Position numbers and translations under genes: made by a program. From positions 1 through 14,907 of the forward strand of contig NZ_CBFHHE010000039.1 in the NCBI RefSeq assembly GCF_965655635.1: a stretch of 14,907 bases of DNA. Direction: 5' to 3'. Of the stretch, positions 7,223 to 14,239 are shown one piece after another (position 1 is the stretch's first letter; each line of letters opens with the position of its first letter). Source of the stretch: Nereida sp965655635 (GTDB lineage: Bacteria; Pseudomonadota; Alphaproteobacteria; Rhodobacterales; Rhodobacteraceae). The notes under the pieces were generated by a model. The model was not told the DNA's origin, ran no database searches, and saw only the letters and a program-made list of their open reading frames with translations.

Positions 7223-7285
7223 ACTGCCCCCTTTTGCCTAAGACGAACAACAGCTAAGCATGGCTCGCACGGTTAAGAGGATGAC

Positions 7286-7702
7286 ATGGCGATGGGCACC
7301 CCCATTTTGGAGCGCTGCGAGGCAAAAGGCCTACGCATGACAGACCAACGCCGCACCATCGCTAGCGTTTTGCAAGAAGCGGATGATCATCCGGACGTCG
7401 AAGAACTTTTCAACCGCGCTGTGGCGGAAGACCCAAAGATTTCGTTGGCTACCGTTTACCGGACTGTGAAACTTTTTGAGGAAGCGGGCATTCTCGACAA
7501 ACATGACTTTGGCGATGGCCGCGCCCGATATGAAACCGCGGACCGTAGTCACCATGACCACCTCATCGATATGAATTCTGGCGAAGTGATCGAGTTCATG
7601 GACCCCGATATTGAAGCTTTGCAAGAAAAGATCGCGGCCAAACTTGGATACGAACTGCGCGGCCACCGCTTGGAGCTATACGGGGTTCCCAAAAAGGGCT
7701 AA
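7286..7702 (+). CDS. Fur family transcriptional regulator (Mur/Fur type)
   Basis: This is a metal-dependent DNA-binding repressor of 138 residues. The N-terminal winged helix includes LRMTDQRRTIASVL and the recognition helix region ISLATVYRTVKLFEEAGIL (52-70). The dimerisation and metal domain has SHHDHLIDMNSGEVIEF, with HHDH at 89-92, and a later His in GHRLELYG (127). The CxxC cysteine pairs of E. coli Fur are absent; the equivalent positions read LIDMNSG. This is typical of the alphaproteobacterial Mur/Fur branch, which responds to manganese in many of these bacteria, rather than of Irr, whose heme motif is not seen. AAGAGG at 7275-7280 supports ATG 7286. It may be autoregulated through the dyads upstream. 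The metal specificity here is inferred from family knowledge only. Confidence 0.92.
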   Translation: MAMGTPILERCEAKGLRMTDQRRTIASVLQEADDHPDVEELFNRAVAEDPKISLATVYRTVKLFEEAGILDKHDFGDGRARYETADRSHHDHLIDMNSGEVIEFMDPDIEALQEKIAAKLGYELRGHRLELYGVPKKG

Positions 7703-7711
7703 GCTCTCAAT

Positions 7712-7743
7712 CTCGAGGCCTGCGCATACAGCCCCCCCTCGAG
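7712..7743. repeat. 7-bp inverted repeat between the Fur-family and DMT genes
   Basis: CTCGAGG (7712-7718) and CCTCGAG (7737-7743) are exact reverse complements separated by 18 nt that include a run of seven C. They begin 10 nt after the Fur-family stop. No T-run follows, so it is not a standard intrinsic terminator. It may be a weak terminator or transcript-stabilising hairpin, or chance. Confidence 0.35.
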
Positions 7744-7769
7744 CACACCACAACAAAACGGATGCGAGC

Positions 7770-8687
7770 ATGTCCTTTTCCAGCCCGAAGGCCAGCGGCG
7801 TACCCGTCCGCCTGAACGATAACCTGCGCGGCGCCCTTTTGATGGTGGGCGCGATGTTTGGTTTCGCCCTTGAGGACGCACTGATCAAAACGCTGGCAGG
7901 GACCCTTCCCGTGGGGCAGCTGCTTGTTATCTTCGGCTTTTTGGGCGGCGCAATGTTTGCTGTGATGACTTGGGCACAAGGTCAGCGCCTTTGGACCCAA
8001 GCGCTGCTGCATCCGGCCGTTATCATCCGCAATGTCGGCGAATTGATCGGCACGGTTGGTTTTGTCACCGCGATCATTCTCACGCCGCTGTCGACCGCAT
8101 CTGCCATCCTGCAAGCCACCCCGCTTGTGGTCACGCTTGGGGCAGCGCTGTTTTTACAAGAAAAAGTCGGCTGGCGTCGGTGGGCGGCGATTTTTGTAGG
8201 CTTTTGCGGTGTGCTTTTGATTATTCGCCCTGGCGCAGAAAGCTTTGATGCTAAATCACTCTTTGCTGTGCAGGGCGTCATCGGCCTTGCCACCCGCGAC
8301 ATCGCTACCCGCCGCGTGCCAAAATCTATCACGTCACTCCAGCTAAGCACCTATGCGTTTTTCATGCTCATCCCGGCGGGTGCGCTTATGTTGATCTTTA
8401 GTGACGGCATGATCCGGCCTGACGCAGTCCAATGGGCCGTTTTGCTTGGATCGACCGTGATCGGTGTTGCTGCCTATTACATGATCGTCGCCGCCATGCG
8501 GGTGGGCGATGTGGGCTATGTCACACCATTTCGCTATACGCGACTGATCTTTGCATTGGTGATTGCAACAACGTTCTTTGGTGAGCGCCCTGACCTGCTG
8601 ACCCTTATTGGTGCTGCAATTATTGTTACATCCGGCATTTACACTCTTCTACGTGAAGCGCGTTTGAAACGGGCTTCCAAACCATAG
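7770..8687 (+). CDS. DMT superfamily transporter (EamA family)
   Basis: The 305-residue product is an inner-membrane permease with about ten hydrophobic helices in two EamA repeats. The first runs from about residue 20 (GALLMVGAMFGFALEDALIKTL) to the helix around FVGFCGVLLIIRPG, which ends the repeat in the usual LLIIRPG. The second runs from the helix near residue 170 to GAAIIVTSGIYTLLREARLK. The C-terminus is basic, as in cytoplasm-facing tails. Substrate cannot be predicted; the family covers amino-acid and metabolite exporters. I chose ATG 7770 because the longer open frame overlaps the Fur-family gene. The upstream ribosome site is weak (GGA about 7 nt before), and ATG 7842 would shorten the first helix. 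It lies 67 nt after the Fur-family gene, so co-transcription is possible. Confidence 0.88.
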   Translation: MSFSSPKASGVPVRLNDNLRGALLMVGAMFGFALEDALIKTLAGTLPVGQLLVIFGFLGGAMFAVMTWAQGQRLWTQALLHPAVIIRNVGELIGTVGFVTAIILTPLSTASAILQATPLVVTLGAALFLQEKVGWRRWAAIFVGFCGVLLIIRPGAESFDAKSLFAVQGVIGLATRDIATRRVPKSITSLQLSTYAFFMLIPAGALMLIFSDGMIRPDAVQWAVLLGSTVIGVAAYYMIVAAMRVGDVGYVTPFRYTRLIFALVIATTFFGERPDLLTLIGAAIIVTSGIYTLLREARLKRASKP

Positions 8688-8739
8688 TGGTGCTTGGTAT
8701 AGGCACGCTAAACCCAGACATACTGAAAGGCGCCTTATT

Positions 8740-10017
8740 ATGAGTGCAATTATCGACATCCACGCCCGCGAAATCATCGACAGCCGCGGCAACCCAACAG
8801 TTGAAGTGGACGTGATCTTGGAAGATGGCACAATGGGCCGCGCTGCGGTGCCTTCTGGTGCATCAACTGGTGTCCATGAAGCCGTTGAAAAGCGTGACGG
8901 TGATAAAGCTCGGTTTAAGGGAAAAGGCGTATTGCAGGCAGTTGCGGCTGTGAACGGCGAGATCGCCGAAGAACTGCTTGGGTTTGACGCTACAGAGCAA
9001 GTTGAAATCGACGCAGCGATGATCGCGCTTGACGGAACACCAAATAAATCACGCCTTGGTGCCAACGCCATCTTGGGCGTGTCATTGGCAGTTGCGAAAG
9101 CCGCTGCAGACTACACGGGCCAGCCCCTGTATCGCTATGTGGGCGGGACATCAGCGCGCGTTTTGCCTGTTCCAATGATGAACATCATCAACGGTGGTGA
9201 GCACGCAGACAATCCTATCGACATTCAAGAATTCATGATCATGCCCGTCTCTGCCACGAACATTCGCGACGCTGTGCGCATGGGTTCAGAGGTGTTTCAC
9301 ACACTGAAGGGTGAGTTGTCTGCCGCCGGCCTTTCAACAGGTATCGGCGATGAAGGCGGGTTTGCCCCCAACATCAGTTCTACCCGTGATGCGCTTGATT
9401 TCATTTTGAAATCCATCGAACAAGCTGGCTACAAAGCAGGTGATGATATCATGCTGGCGCTCGATTGTGCGGCAACTGAGTATTACAAAGACGGCAAATA
9501 CGTATTGGCTGGCGAAGGCAAAACACTAACGTCCGCAGAAAATGCCGCTTATCTTGCGTCACTGGTCGATGACTACCCGATCTTTTCAATCGAAGATGGT
9601 ATGTCAGAGGATGATTGGGAAGGCTGGATTGCCCTCAACGAACTTCTTGGCGGTCGTTGCCAACTTGTTGGGGATGATCTTTTCGTTACTAACCCCGCAC
9701 GCCTTGAAATGGGTATTGAGCGTAAGGCCGCCAACTCGATGCTTGTAAAAGTGAACCAGATCGGCACGTTGACTGAAACCCTCAAAGCAGTCGACATGGC
9801 GCACCGTGCTGGCATGACCAACGTCATGTCACACCGTTCGGGCGAGACCGAAGATGCTACGATTGCCGATTTGGCAGTTGCCACCAACTGTGGTCAGATC
9901 AAAACAGGTAGCCTTGCACGGTCTGACCGGTTGGCGAAATACAACCAACTGATCCGCATCGAAGAACAGCTTGGTGAGGCCGCCGAATTTGCTGGCCGCT
10001 CAATCCTGAAATCTTAA
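8740..10017 (+). CDS. eno: Enolase (phosphopyruvate hydratase)
   Basis: Enolase converts 2-phosphoglycerate to phosphoenolpyruvate in glycolysis and the reverse in gluconeogenesis, in the cytoplasm. The RNA degradosome association known from E. coli is not assumed here. The 425-residue length is standard. Visible functional residues are GASTG near 40-44, E205 in GDEGG, metal ligands D242 (LDCA), E285 (SIEDG) and D312 (GDDLF), and catalytic K337 in the signature MLVKVNQIGTLTET (334-347). SHRSGETED (364-372) is intact. GAAAGG at 8725-8730 precedes the ATG by 9 nt. The gene follows the transporter by 52 nt and is followed by a repeated 32-nt element and an intrinsic terminator. Confidence 0.98.
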   Translation: MSAIIDIHAREIIDSRGNPTVEVDVILEDGTMGRAAVPSGASTGVHEAVEKRDGDKARFKGKGVLQAVAAVNGEIAEELLGFDATEQVEIDAAMIALDGTPNKSRLGANAILGVSLAVAKAAADYTGQPLYRYVGGTSARVLPVPMMNIINGGEHADNPIDIQEFMIMPVSATNIRDAVRMGSEVFHTLKGELSAAGLSTGIGDEGGFAPNISSTRDALDFILKSIEQAGYKAGDDIMLALDCAATEYYKDGKYVLAGEGKTLTSAENAAYLASLVDDYPIFSIEDGMSEDDWEGWIALNELLGGRCQLVGDDLFVTNPARLEMGIERKAANSMLVKVNQIGTLTETLKAVDMAHRAGMTNVMSHRSGETEDATIADLAVATNCGQIKTGSLARSDRLAKYNQLIRIEEQLGEAAEFAGRSILKS

Positions 10018-10032
10018 ACGACCTGAGAAACA

Positions 10033-10064
10033 CCTCTGGTTTGGATATTTAAGAACAAAAGAAG
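10033..10064 (+). repeat. 32-nt intergenic element, copy 1 (downstream of eno)
   Basis: Starting 16 nt after the eno stop, the element reads CCTCTGG TTTGGATATTT AAGAACAAAAGAAG. It aligns without gaps to a second copy on the minus strand at 13009-12978, with 24 of 32 positions identical. The best conserved parts are CCTCnGG, GGATATTT and AACAAAAGAA. It is oriented in the direction of the upstream gene and is followed by an intrinsic terminator. I recall similar CCTCCGGCGGGGATATTT-like sequences after many Rhodobacterales genes, but that is memory, not a search. Confidence 0.65.
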
Positions 10065-10066
10065 TT

Positions 10067-10096
10067 AGGGCGCCCTTGGTCTAGGTGCGCCTTTTT
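10067..10096 (+). terminator. Intrinsic terminator downstream of eno
   Basis: AGGGCGCCC (from 10067) pairs with GGTGCGCCT (to 10092) through the core GGCGC/GCGCC plus an inner CC/GG pair, with one bulged T and an 8-nt loop. TTTTT runs 10092-10096. It lies about 50 nt after the eno stop and 18 nt before the cupin ATG, so eno and the cupin gene may be transcribed separately or by partial read-through. Confidence 0.65.
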
Positions 10097-10113
10097 CGCG
10101 ACAGGAGTCAGCA

Positions 10114-10545
10114 ATGACAGCCGATCAAATTATCGACCACCTCGGGCTTATGCCACATCCCGAGGGCGGATATTACCGCCAGACTTGGGCCGCTGAAGAT
10201 ACGGCAGAGTTTAGTGATCGACCTGAGGGCACATGTATCTACTTTCTGCTTAAAGAAGGGCAAAGCAGCCACTGGCATAAAGTCGACGCGACCGAGATTT
10301 GGTTCTATCATGCGGGTGCGCCACTTGTGCTGAGCATTGCTGAAGCAGACGAAGGGCCCGCTATAGATCACATTCTGGGCGGTGATGTTCTGGCAGGGCA
10401 GCACGGGCATTTCACGGTGCCCAAAGACGCTTGGCAAGCCGCACGCACCACAGGCGATTACACATTAGTCAGCTGCACTGTAACGCCGGGGTTTACCTTT
10501 GATGGCTTTACCCTTGCTGCGCCAGAATTTGATATTCCACGCTAA
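10114..10545 (+). CDS. Cupin_5 / DUF985 family protein
   Basis: The 143-residue product is a small RmlC-like cupin of the DUF985 type. It has the conserved HPEGGYYRQTW at 15-25, TCIYFLLKEGQSSHWHKVDATEIWFYH at 40-66 with the histidines and glutamate expected in a cupin pocket, and the terminal PGFTFDGFTLA at 125-135. The family is known mainly from structures and no firm reaction can be assigned. AGGAG at 10102-10106 precedes ATG 10114 by 7 nt. Its stop (TAA, 10543-10545) shares bases with the opposing anmK stop (TAG, 10544-10542), so the two genes overlap tail to tail by 4 nt. No separate terminator is visible for it. Confidence 0.9.
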   Translation: MTADQIIDHLGLMPHPEGGYYRQTWAAEDTAEFSDRPEGTCIYFLLKEGQSSHWHKVDATEIWFYHAGAPLVLSIAEADEGPAIDHILGGDVLAGQHGHFTVPKDAWQAARTTGDYTLVSCTVTPGFTFDGFTLAAPEFDIPR

Positions 10546-11645
10546 GTGGTCACGGGTGTAGGCCTGCTGATAATCCCCCCCCCGACAGCGGCAGCCACAC
10601 CTGTGGTGCCCGTACATGACGTGGGCATTCCGCGCGCGACACGTACCGCCAGATAGGCAAATGCCTGCGCCTCTAGCATATCGCCATCAATGCCGATGTG
10701 ATCCACGTCCATCACGTCTGCATCAAGGAATTGCGCCAGCAGTTCCATCAAATAGGTGTTTCTTCGCCCGCCACCGCACACATACACATGGCTTACGGGT
10801 GCGGGAAAAAACTGAACGCCACGCGCGACTGCAGCCGCAGCGCACGCCGTGAGGGTCGCAACAGCATCTTGTGGGCGAAGCTGTTCAATGTCTGAAAGTG
10901 CGCCTCGAAAGCTATCGCGATCCAGTGACTTCGGCGGGCGTTGGCTGAAATAAGGGTGGGCCATAAACGCCTGCACCAGTTCATCATCAACTGTGCCGGA
11001 ACGTGCTGTTGCGCCATTATCATCAAATATCTTACCAAAATGGCGCTGCATCACATCGTTGATCGGCGCATTAGCCGGACCAATATCAAATGCCAAAAGT
11101 GCGCCACTGTCCTCGGGCTTTGCACGTAGCGGATCAACCCATGTGACATTACCAACACCGCCAAGGTTCAAAAATGCCACTGGCCCGTGCGCGCCGATGT
11201 GTTTGGCCAGTGCGAAATGATAAAAAGGGGCAAGCGGCGCGCCCTGCCCACCTAATTCTACATCTGCCGAGCGGAAGTCCCAGACGACCGGCGCGTTCAA
11301 CACATCTGCCAAGACCTGCCCATCGCCAATTTGGAACGTCCGTCGGTTTGCAGGATCGTGCCTAAGGGTTTGACCGTGAAACCCGAATAACTCCGCATCG
11401 CCATATTTACTCAGCGCTTGGGCATGAACCGTCTCGACTAGTTCGGCCACATCCGCCAGATCATCCTCTTGCCAGCGCCCCAAACCAGAACGCAACACAT
11501 CTTGCTCCGCTGCAGTATACGCCAGAAAGCCGCTCTCGCCGAAGCCTGCTATTTGCACCCCATCCGTGAGCACCATGGCCGTGTCCACACCGTCCAAAGA
11601 CGTGCCAGACATTGCACCAACCGATCTTATAATACCTGTTTTCAA
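10542..11645 (-). CDS. anmK: Anhydro-N-acetylmuramic acid kinase
   Basis: AnmK opens the 1,6-anhydro ring and phosphorylates anhydroMurNAc to MurNAc-6-phosphate, a step in peptidoglycan recycling in the cytoplasm. The 367-residue product has GAMSGTSLDGVD (10-21), FGFHGQT (88-94), ELGGQGAPL (130-138), NLGGVGNVT (160-168) and AFDIGPANAPIND (185-197), with catalytic Asp D187 by family comparison. The length is normal. The only start placing residues ahead of the SGTSLDG motif is TTG at 11645. GAGGGG at 11659-11654 lies 8 nt upstream and supports it; the next ATG would be M12, inside the motif. A run of nine G on the coding strand (10583-10575) sits near the 3' end, encoding GGG. The gene is divergent from tyrS and convergent with the cupin gene. 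Confidence 0.93.
   Translation of the reverse strand: MKTGIIRSVGAMSGTSLDGVDTAMVLTDGVQIAGFGESGFLAYTAAEQDVLRSGLGRWQEDDLADVAELVETVHAQALSKYGDAELFGFHGQTLRHDPANRRTFQIGDGQVLADVLNAPVVWDFRSADVELGGQGAPLAPFYHFALAKHIGAHGPVAFLNLGGVGNVTWVDPLRAKPEDSGALLAFDIGPANAPINDVMQRHFGKIFDDNGATARSGTVDDELVQAFMAHPYFSQRPPKSLDRDSFRGALSDIEQLRPQDAVATLTACAAAAVARGVQFFPAPVSHVYVCGGGRRNTYLMELLAQFLDADVMDVDHIGIDGDMLEAQAFAYLAVRVARGMPTSCTGTTGVAAAVGGGIISRPTPVTT
10575..10583 (-). repeat. Nine-base homopolymer (G9 on the coding strand) in anmK
   Basis: Nine consecutive C on the plus strand give GGG GGG GGG in the anmK reading frame, about 10 codons before the stop. A one-base slip would replace only the last dozen or so residues. The tract length is long enough to be slippage-prone and also prone to sequencing error. 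Confidence 0.9.
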
Positions 11646-11704
11646 ACTGTGTGCCCCTCAGCCCCTTTACCGCCGTGGCGTTCCCCCCTTATACGGTTTG
11701 AAAA
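11639..11704. promoter_or_regulatory. Divergent anmK/tyrS promoter region with 9-bp inverted repeat
   Basis: TTTTCAAAC (11639-11647) and GTTTGAAAA (11696-11704) are exact reverse complements spaced by 48 nt. Between them, on the plus strand, TTTACC (11666-11671), 18 nt and TATACG (11690-11695) form a candidate tyrS promoter, with a leader of about 20 nt. On the minus strand the same place reads TATAAG (11694-11689), a good -10 candidate for anmK without a clear -35. The left arm overlaps the anmK TTG start. A regulator may bind the arms, but chance cannot be excluded. Confidence 0.35.
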
Positions 11705-11721
11705 TACGTGAAGGAAGCGCC

Positions 11722-12972
11722 ATGACATACCACCCAAAATCGGACTTCATCGCCATTATGATGGAGCGCGGCTATCTGGCCGACTGCACCGATTATCAAG
11801 GGCTGGACGAGGCGCTGAGCAACGGGGTTGTTCCAGCCTATATCGGCTATGATGCGACTGCCTCGTCACTTCACGTAGGGCATTTGCTGAATGTGATGAT
11901 GCTTCGCTGGCTGCAGAAAACGGGTCACAAGCCGATCACTCTTATGGGCGGCGGCACGACAAAAGTGGGGGATCCGTCGTTCCGCTCGGACGAGCGCCCA
12001 CTTTTGGGACCTGAACAGATCGATGCAAATATTGCGGGCATGCAAAAAGTATTCGCCCGATATCTTGATTACGGTGATGGCGGCACAGACGCGTTGATGC
12101 TGAACAACGCGGAATGGCTTGATAGCCTGAACTACTTGGAATTTTTGCGCGACATCGGCCGACATTTTTCTGTGAACCGGATGTTGTCATTTGAGTCTGT
12201 CAAATCCCGCCTTGACCGCGAGCAAAGCCTGTCGTTCCTCGAGTTCAATTATATGATCTTGCAGGCCTACGACTTCATGGAGCTGAACCGCCGATATGGC
12301 TGTACGCTTCAAATGGGTGGCTCTGATCAATGGGGCAACATCGTGAACGGGATCGATTTAACACGCCGCGTGATCGACAATGAAGTTTACGGCCTGACCT
12401 CGCCACTGCTAACCACTTCGGACGGCAAAAAGATGGGTAAAAGCCAAGATGGTGCCGTGTGGCTAAACGCGGATATGCTCCGCCCCTACCTTTTCTGGCA
12501 GTTCTGGCGCAACACGACAGACGCCGATACTGGCCGGTTCCTCAAGCTCTATACAGAACTACCCGTAGCTGAATGCGAGCGCCTTGGCGCTTTGCAAGGA
12601 TCGGAAATCAACGAGGCAAAAGTACTCCTTGCCAACGAAGTCACCACCCTACTTCACGGCGCAGAAGCTGCCGCGGCGGCAGAGGCAACTGCGCGCGAGG
12701 TCTTTGAGAAGGGCGGCGTTGGGGATGATCTGCCCACCCTTACAATCAGCGCAGCGGACGTGGCAGAAGGCATCAGCATCGTGCAACTGATCGTAAAATC
12801 TGGACTTGCAAAATCTGGCAAAGACGCAAAACGCCTTATCTCAGAAGGCGGTGCAAAAATTGACGATGCACCACTTGAAGATGCAGGCATGATGATCGAT
12901 GCAGCAGCGCTTTCAAATACCATCAAACTGAGTGCGGGCAAAAAACGCCATGCGCTGATCAAGCTTGGCTAA
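11722..12972 (+). CDS. tyrS: Tyrosine--tRNA ligase
   Basis: TyrRS activates tyrosine with ATP and loads tRNA-Tyr. The 416-residue product is the usual bacterial length. The class I HIGH motif appears as HVGH (51-54) within SSLHVGHLL. MGGGTTKVGDPS follows at 75-86, GGSDQWGNI at 199-207, and the KMSKS loop as KMGKS (237-241). The C-terminal S4-like RNA-binding domain spans about 345-416. I chose ATG 11722 because AAGGAA at 11711-11716 precedes it by 5 nt and the family N-terminus begins there; the open frame extends upstream to 11566 but that part overlaps anmK antisense. No T-box leader is visible in the short 5' region. It is divergent from anmK. Confidence 0.97.
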   Translation: MTYHPKSDFIAIMMERGYLADCTDYQGLDEALSNGVVPAYIGYDATASSLHVGHLLNVMMLRWLQKTGHKPITLMGGGTTKVGDPSFRSDERPLLGPEQIDANIAGMQKVFARYLDYGDGGTDALMLNNAEWLDSLNYLEFLRDIGRHFSVNRMLSFESVKSRLDREQSLSFLEFNYMILQAYDFMELNRRYGCTLQMGGSDQWGNIVNGIDLTRRVIDNEVYGLTSPLLTTSDGKKMGKSQDGAVWLNADMLRPYLFWQFWRNTTDADTGRFLKLYTELPVAECERLGALQGSEINEAKVLLANEVTTLLHGAEAAAAAEATAREVFEKGGVGDDLPTLTISAADVAEGISIVQLIVKSGLAKSGKDAKRLISEGGAKIDDAPLEDAGMMIDAAALSNTIKLSAGKKRHALIKLG

Positions 12973-12977
12973 GCCCA

Positions 12978-13009
12978 GTTCTTTTGTTTAGAAATATCCC
13001 CGCCGGAGG
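12978..13009 (-). repeat. 32-nt intergenic element, copy 2 (downstream of the LysM gene)
   Basis: On the minus strand, from 13009 down, it reads CCTCCGG CGGGGATATTT CTAAACAAAAGAAC, the same length as the copy after eno with 24 of 32 positions matching. It lies 30 nt after the LysM-gene stop in that gene's direction and ends 6 nt from the tyrS stop. A perfect stem-loop (13011-13028) sits between it and the LysM gene. Confidence 0.65.
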
Positions 13010-13010
13010 C

Positions 13011-13028
13011 CTTAGATCAAAATCTAAG
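13011..13028 (-). terminator. Stem-loop between the LysM gene and tyrS (possible terminator)
   Basis: CTTAGAT and ATCTAAG form a perfect 7-bp stem with a 4-nt loop (TTTG on the minus strand), 11 nt after the LysM-gene stop. The stem is AT-rich and no T-run follows on either strand, so termination strength is doubtful. It lies between two convergent genes and could act on both. Confidence 0.4.
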
Positions 13029-13039
13029 CAATCTTTAAG

Positions 13040-14152
13040 TTACTCGGGGATTGTGAATACTTGACCGGGATAGATGAGGTCCGGATCGTCAATTGCAGCA
13101 CGATTTGCCTCAAAAACCTTTAGGTAGAAAACACCATTGCCATACCGCTCTTCGGCGATGGCCCACAGGGTGGCACCGGGCTGTACTGTCTTGCTTGTAA
13201 AGCTCGCTTGATTTTGCGCTACTTCAGCCAAAACTTCTGGTGTTTCACGCTTAAATGGTAGCTCTACGCGGCTTGTGACGTCTCCATCTGCGCTGACCTC
13301 GTCGATGCGCAACGTATAAGTTCCCGGATCAACATTGGGCAGATCACTACCCCATTCACCATCTGCAACAGGCGCATCACTCACAATAGCACCGTCTATG
13401 TAAATCCGCACATTTCCATCATTGGGCGCACGACCCGCGAGTTGCACTTCGCCAGTGCTGTCATAGCCAATACTATCCACAAACACCGTCGAGGGCGCAG
13501 GTGCGTTCTGTGTGCTTGGGCCTTGAATAACTTTCACCGTTTCTTCTTGCGCGGCGATCACCACTGGGGCCTCGCTGACCTGCTCACCTGTACTCTCGCC
13601 ATCGCTTTGGGGCACGACGACAACGCCTGCAATGATGAACCGGTTCGGGTCTTCGGTTTGCGCGCCATCGGGGTCGCTCATCACACTCAGAACGCGGTCA
13701 TTCTCAGACGGTGGAATATCCGCAAAAATAGCAAAGTTGCCAAACGCGTCGATCGAACCGCGTGTGACTTCTGCGCCGTCCAGCATTACGGCCAACGTAC
13801 TGCCCGCCTGCCCCGTGCCTGCGATCAACGCCATGCCTTCGGGATCCACTCTGAACCCTACCTGCAGCGGGGTGGCTGCAGGTGCAACTTCCGGTGAGCC
13901 AGGCTCAATCACGGTAATTTCTGGGACTTCAATAGCTGGTGCCGGGGTCACAACCGCCTCAGCTGGCGCATCTGCCACTTCAGCGCTCACAGCTGTTTCC
14001 GGCTGCTCCACAGCGGTCTGTGGCTGCGCTGCAATCTTGCTGAGTGGTTCGTTCATACCACTAGGATATAACGCGTATAGCACCCCAATAGTCACAATGC
14101 TCACACCAGCAATCGCGACTTTCTCTAAAGTGTTCAATGCAGTTCCAGCCAT
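13040..14152 (-). CDS. Membrane-anchored LysM protein with Ig-like repeats
   Basis: The 370-residue product has a hydrophobic anchor at about 12-31. A Pro/Ala/Glu-rich, acidic linker covers about 40-95. Two beta-rich repeats, probably Ig-like, lie at about 97-178 (LAVMLDGAEVTRGSIDAFGNFAIFADIPPS) and 222-300 (VRIYIDGAIVSDAPVADGEWGSDLPNVDPGTYTLRID). A C-terminal LysM domain occupies about 320-370 (VQPGATLWAIAEERYGNGVFYLKVFEANRAAI...LIYPGQVFTIPE). LysM binds peptidoglycan, so the protein probably spans from the inner membrane to the cell wall in the periplasm. The two middle repeats share a DGxxV...G.F/W pattern and may be duplicates. GAGGG about 6 nt before the ATG supports the start. The exact role is unknown. 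Confidence 0.87.
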   Translation of the reverse strand: MAGTALNTLEKVAIAGVSIVTIGVLYALYPSGMNEPLSKIAAQPQTAVEQPETAVSAEVADAPAEAVVTPAPAIEVPEITVIEPGSPEVAPAATPLQVGFRVDPEGMALIAGTGQAGSTLAVMLDGAEVTRGSIDAFGNFAIFADIPPSENDRVLSVMSDPDGAQTEDPNRFIIAGVVVVPQSDGESTGEQVSEAPVVIAAQEETVKVIQGPSTQNAPAPSTVFVDSIGYDSTGEVQLAGRAPNDGNVRIYIDGAIVSDAPVADGEWGSDLPNVDPGTYTLRIDEVSADGDVTSRVELPFKRETPEVLAEVAQNQASFTSKTVQPGATLWAIAEERYGNGVFYLKVFEANRAAIDDPDLIYPGQVFTIPE

Positions 14153-14221
14153 GACAGCCCTCTTTGTTGTCCTGTAGCACCCAACGCAGTGTGTGCCACA
14201 TCTTCTTAGCCTACCCTACAT

Positions 14222-14239
14222 ATTGGGTCAAAACCCAAC
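14222..14239 (-). terminator. Stem-loop directly after the rarD-like gene (possible terminator)
   Basis: On the minus strand, TTGGGT, loop TTTG, ACCCAA (14238-14223) form a perfect 6-bp stem starting at the base after the stop codon, extendable by a G-T pair. No T-run follows. The loop TTTG is the same as in the stem-loop after the LysM gene. Confidence 0.4.

Noticed and set aside
11566..11721. N-terminal extension of tyrS by 52 residues
   Set aside because: The extension overlaps the anmK start antisense and has no family similarity. ATG 11722 has a good ribosome site and the expected N-terminus.
13632..14177. Plus-strand open frame of 181 residues opposite the LysM gene
   Set aside because: Its Ala/Ser/Thr/Gly-rich composition mirrors the acidic Pro/Ala-rich linker on the other strand. 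The minus-strand product has an anchor, repeats and a LysM domain, so that strand is the coding one.
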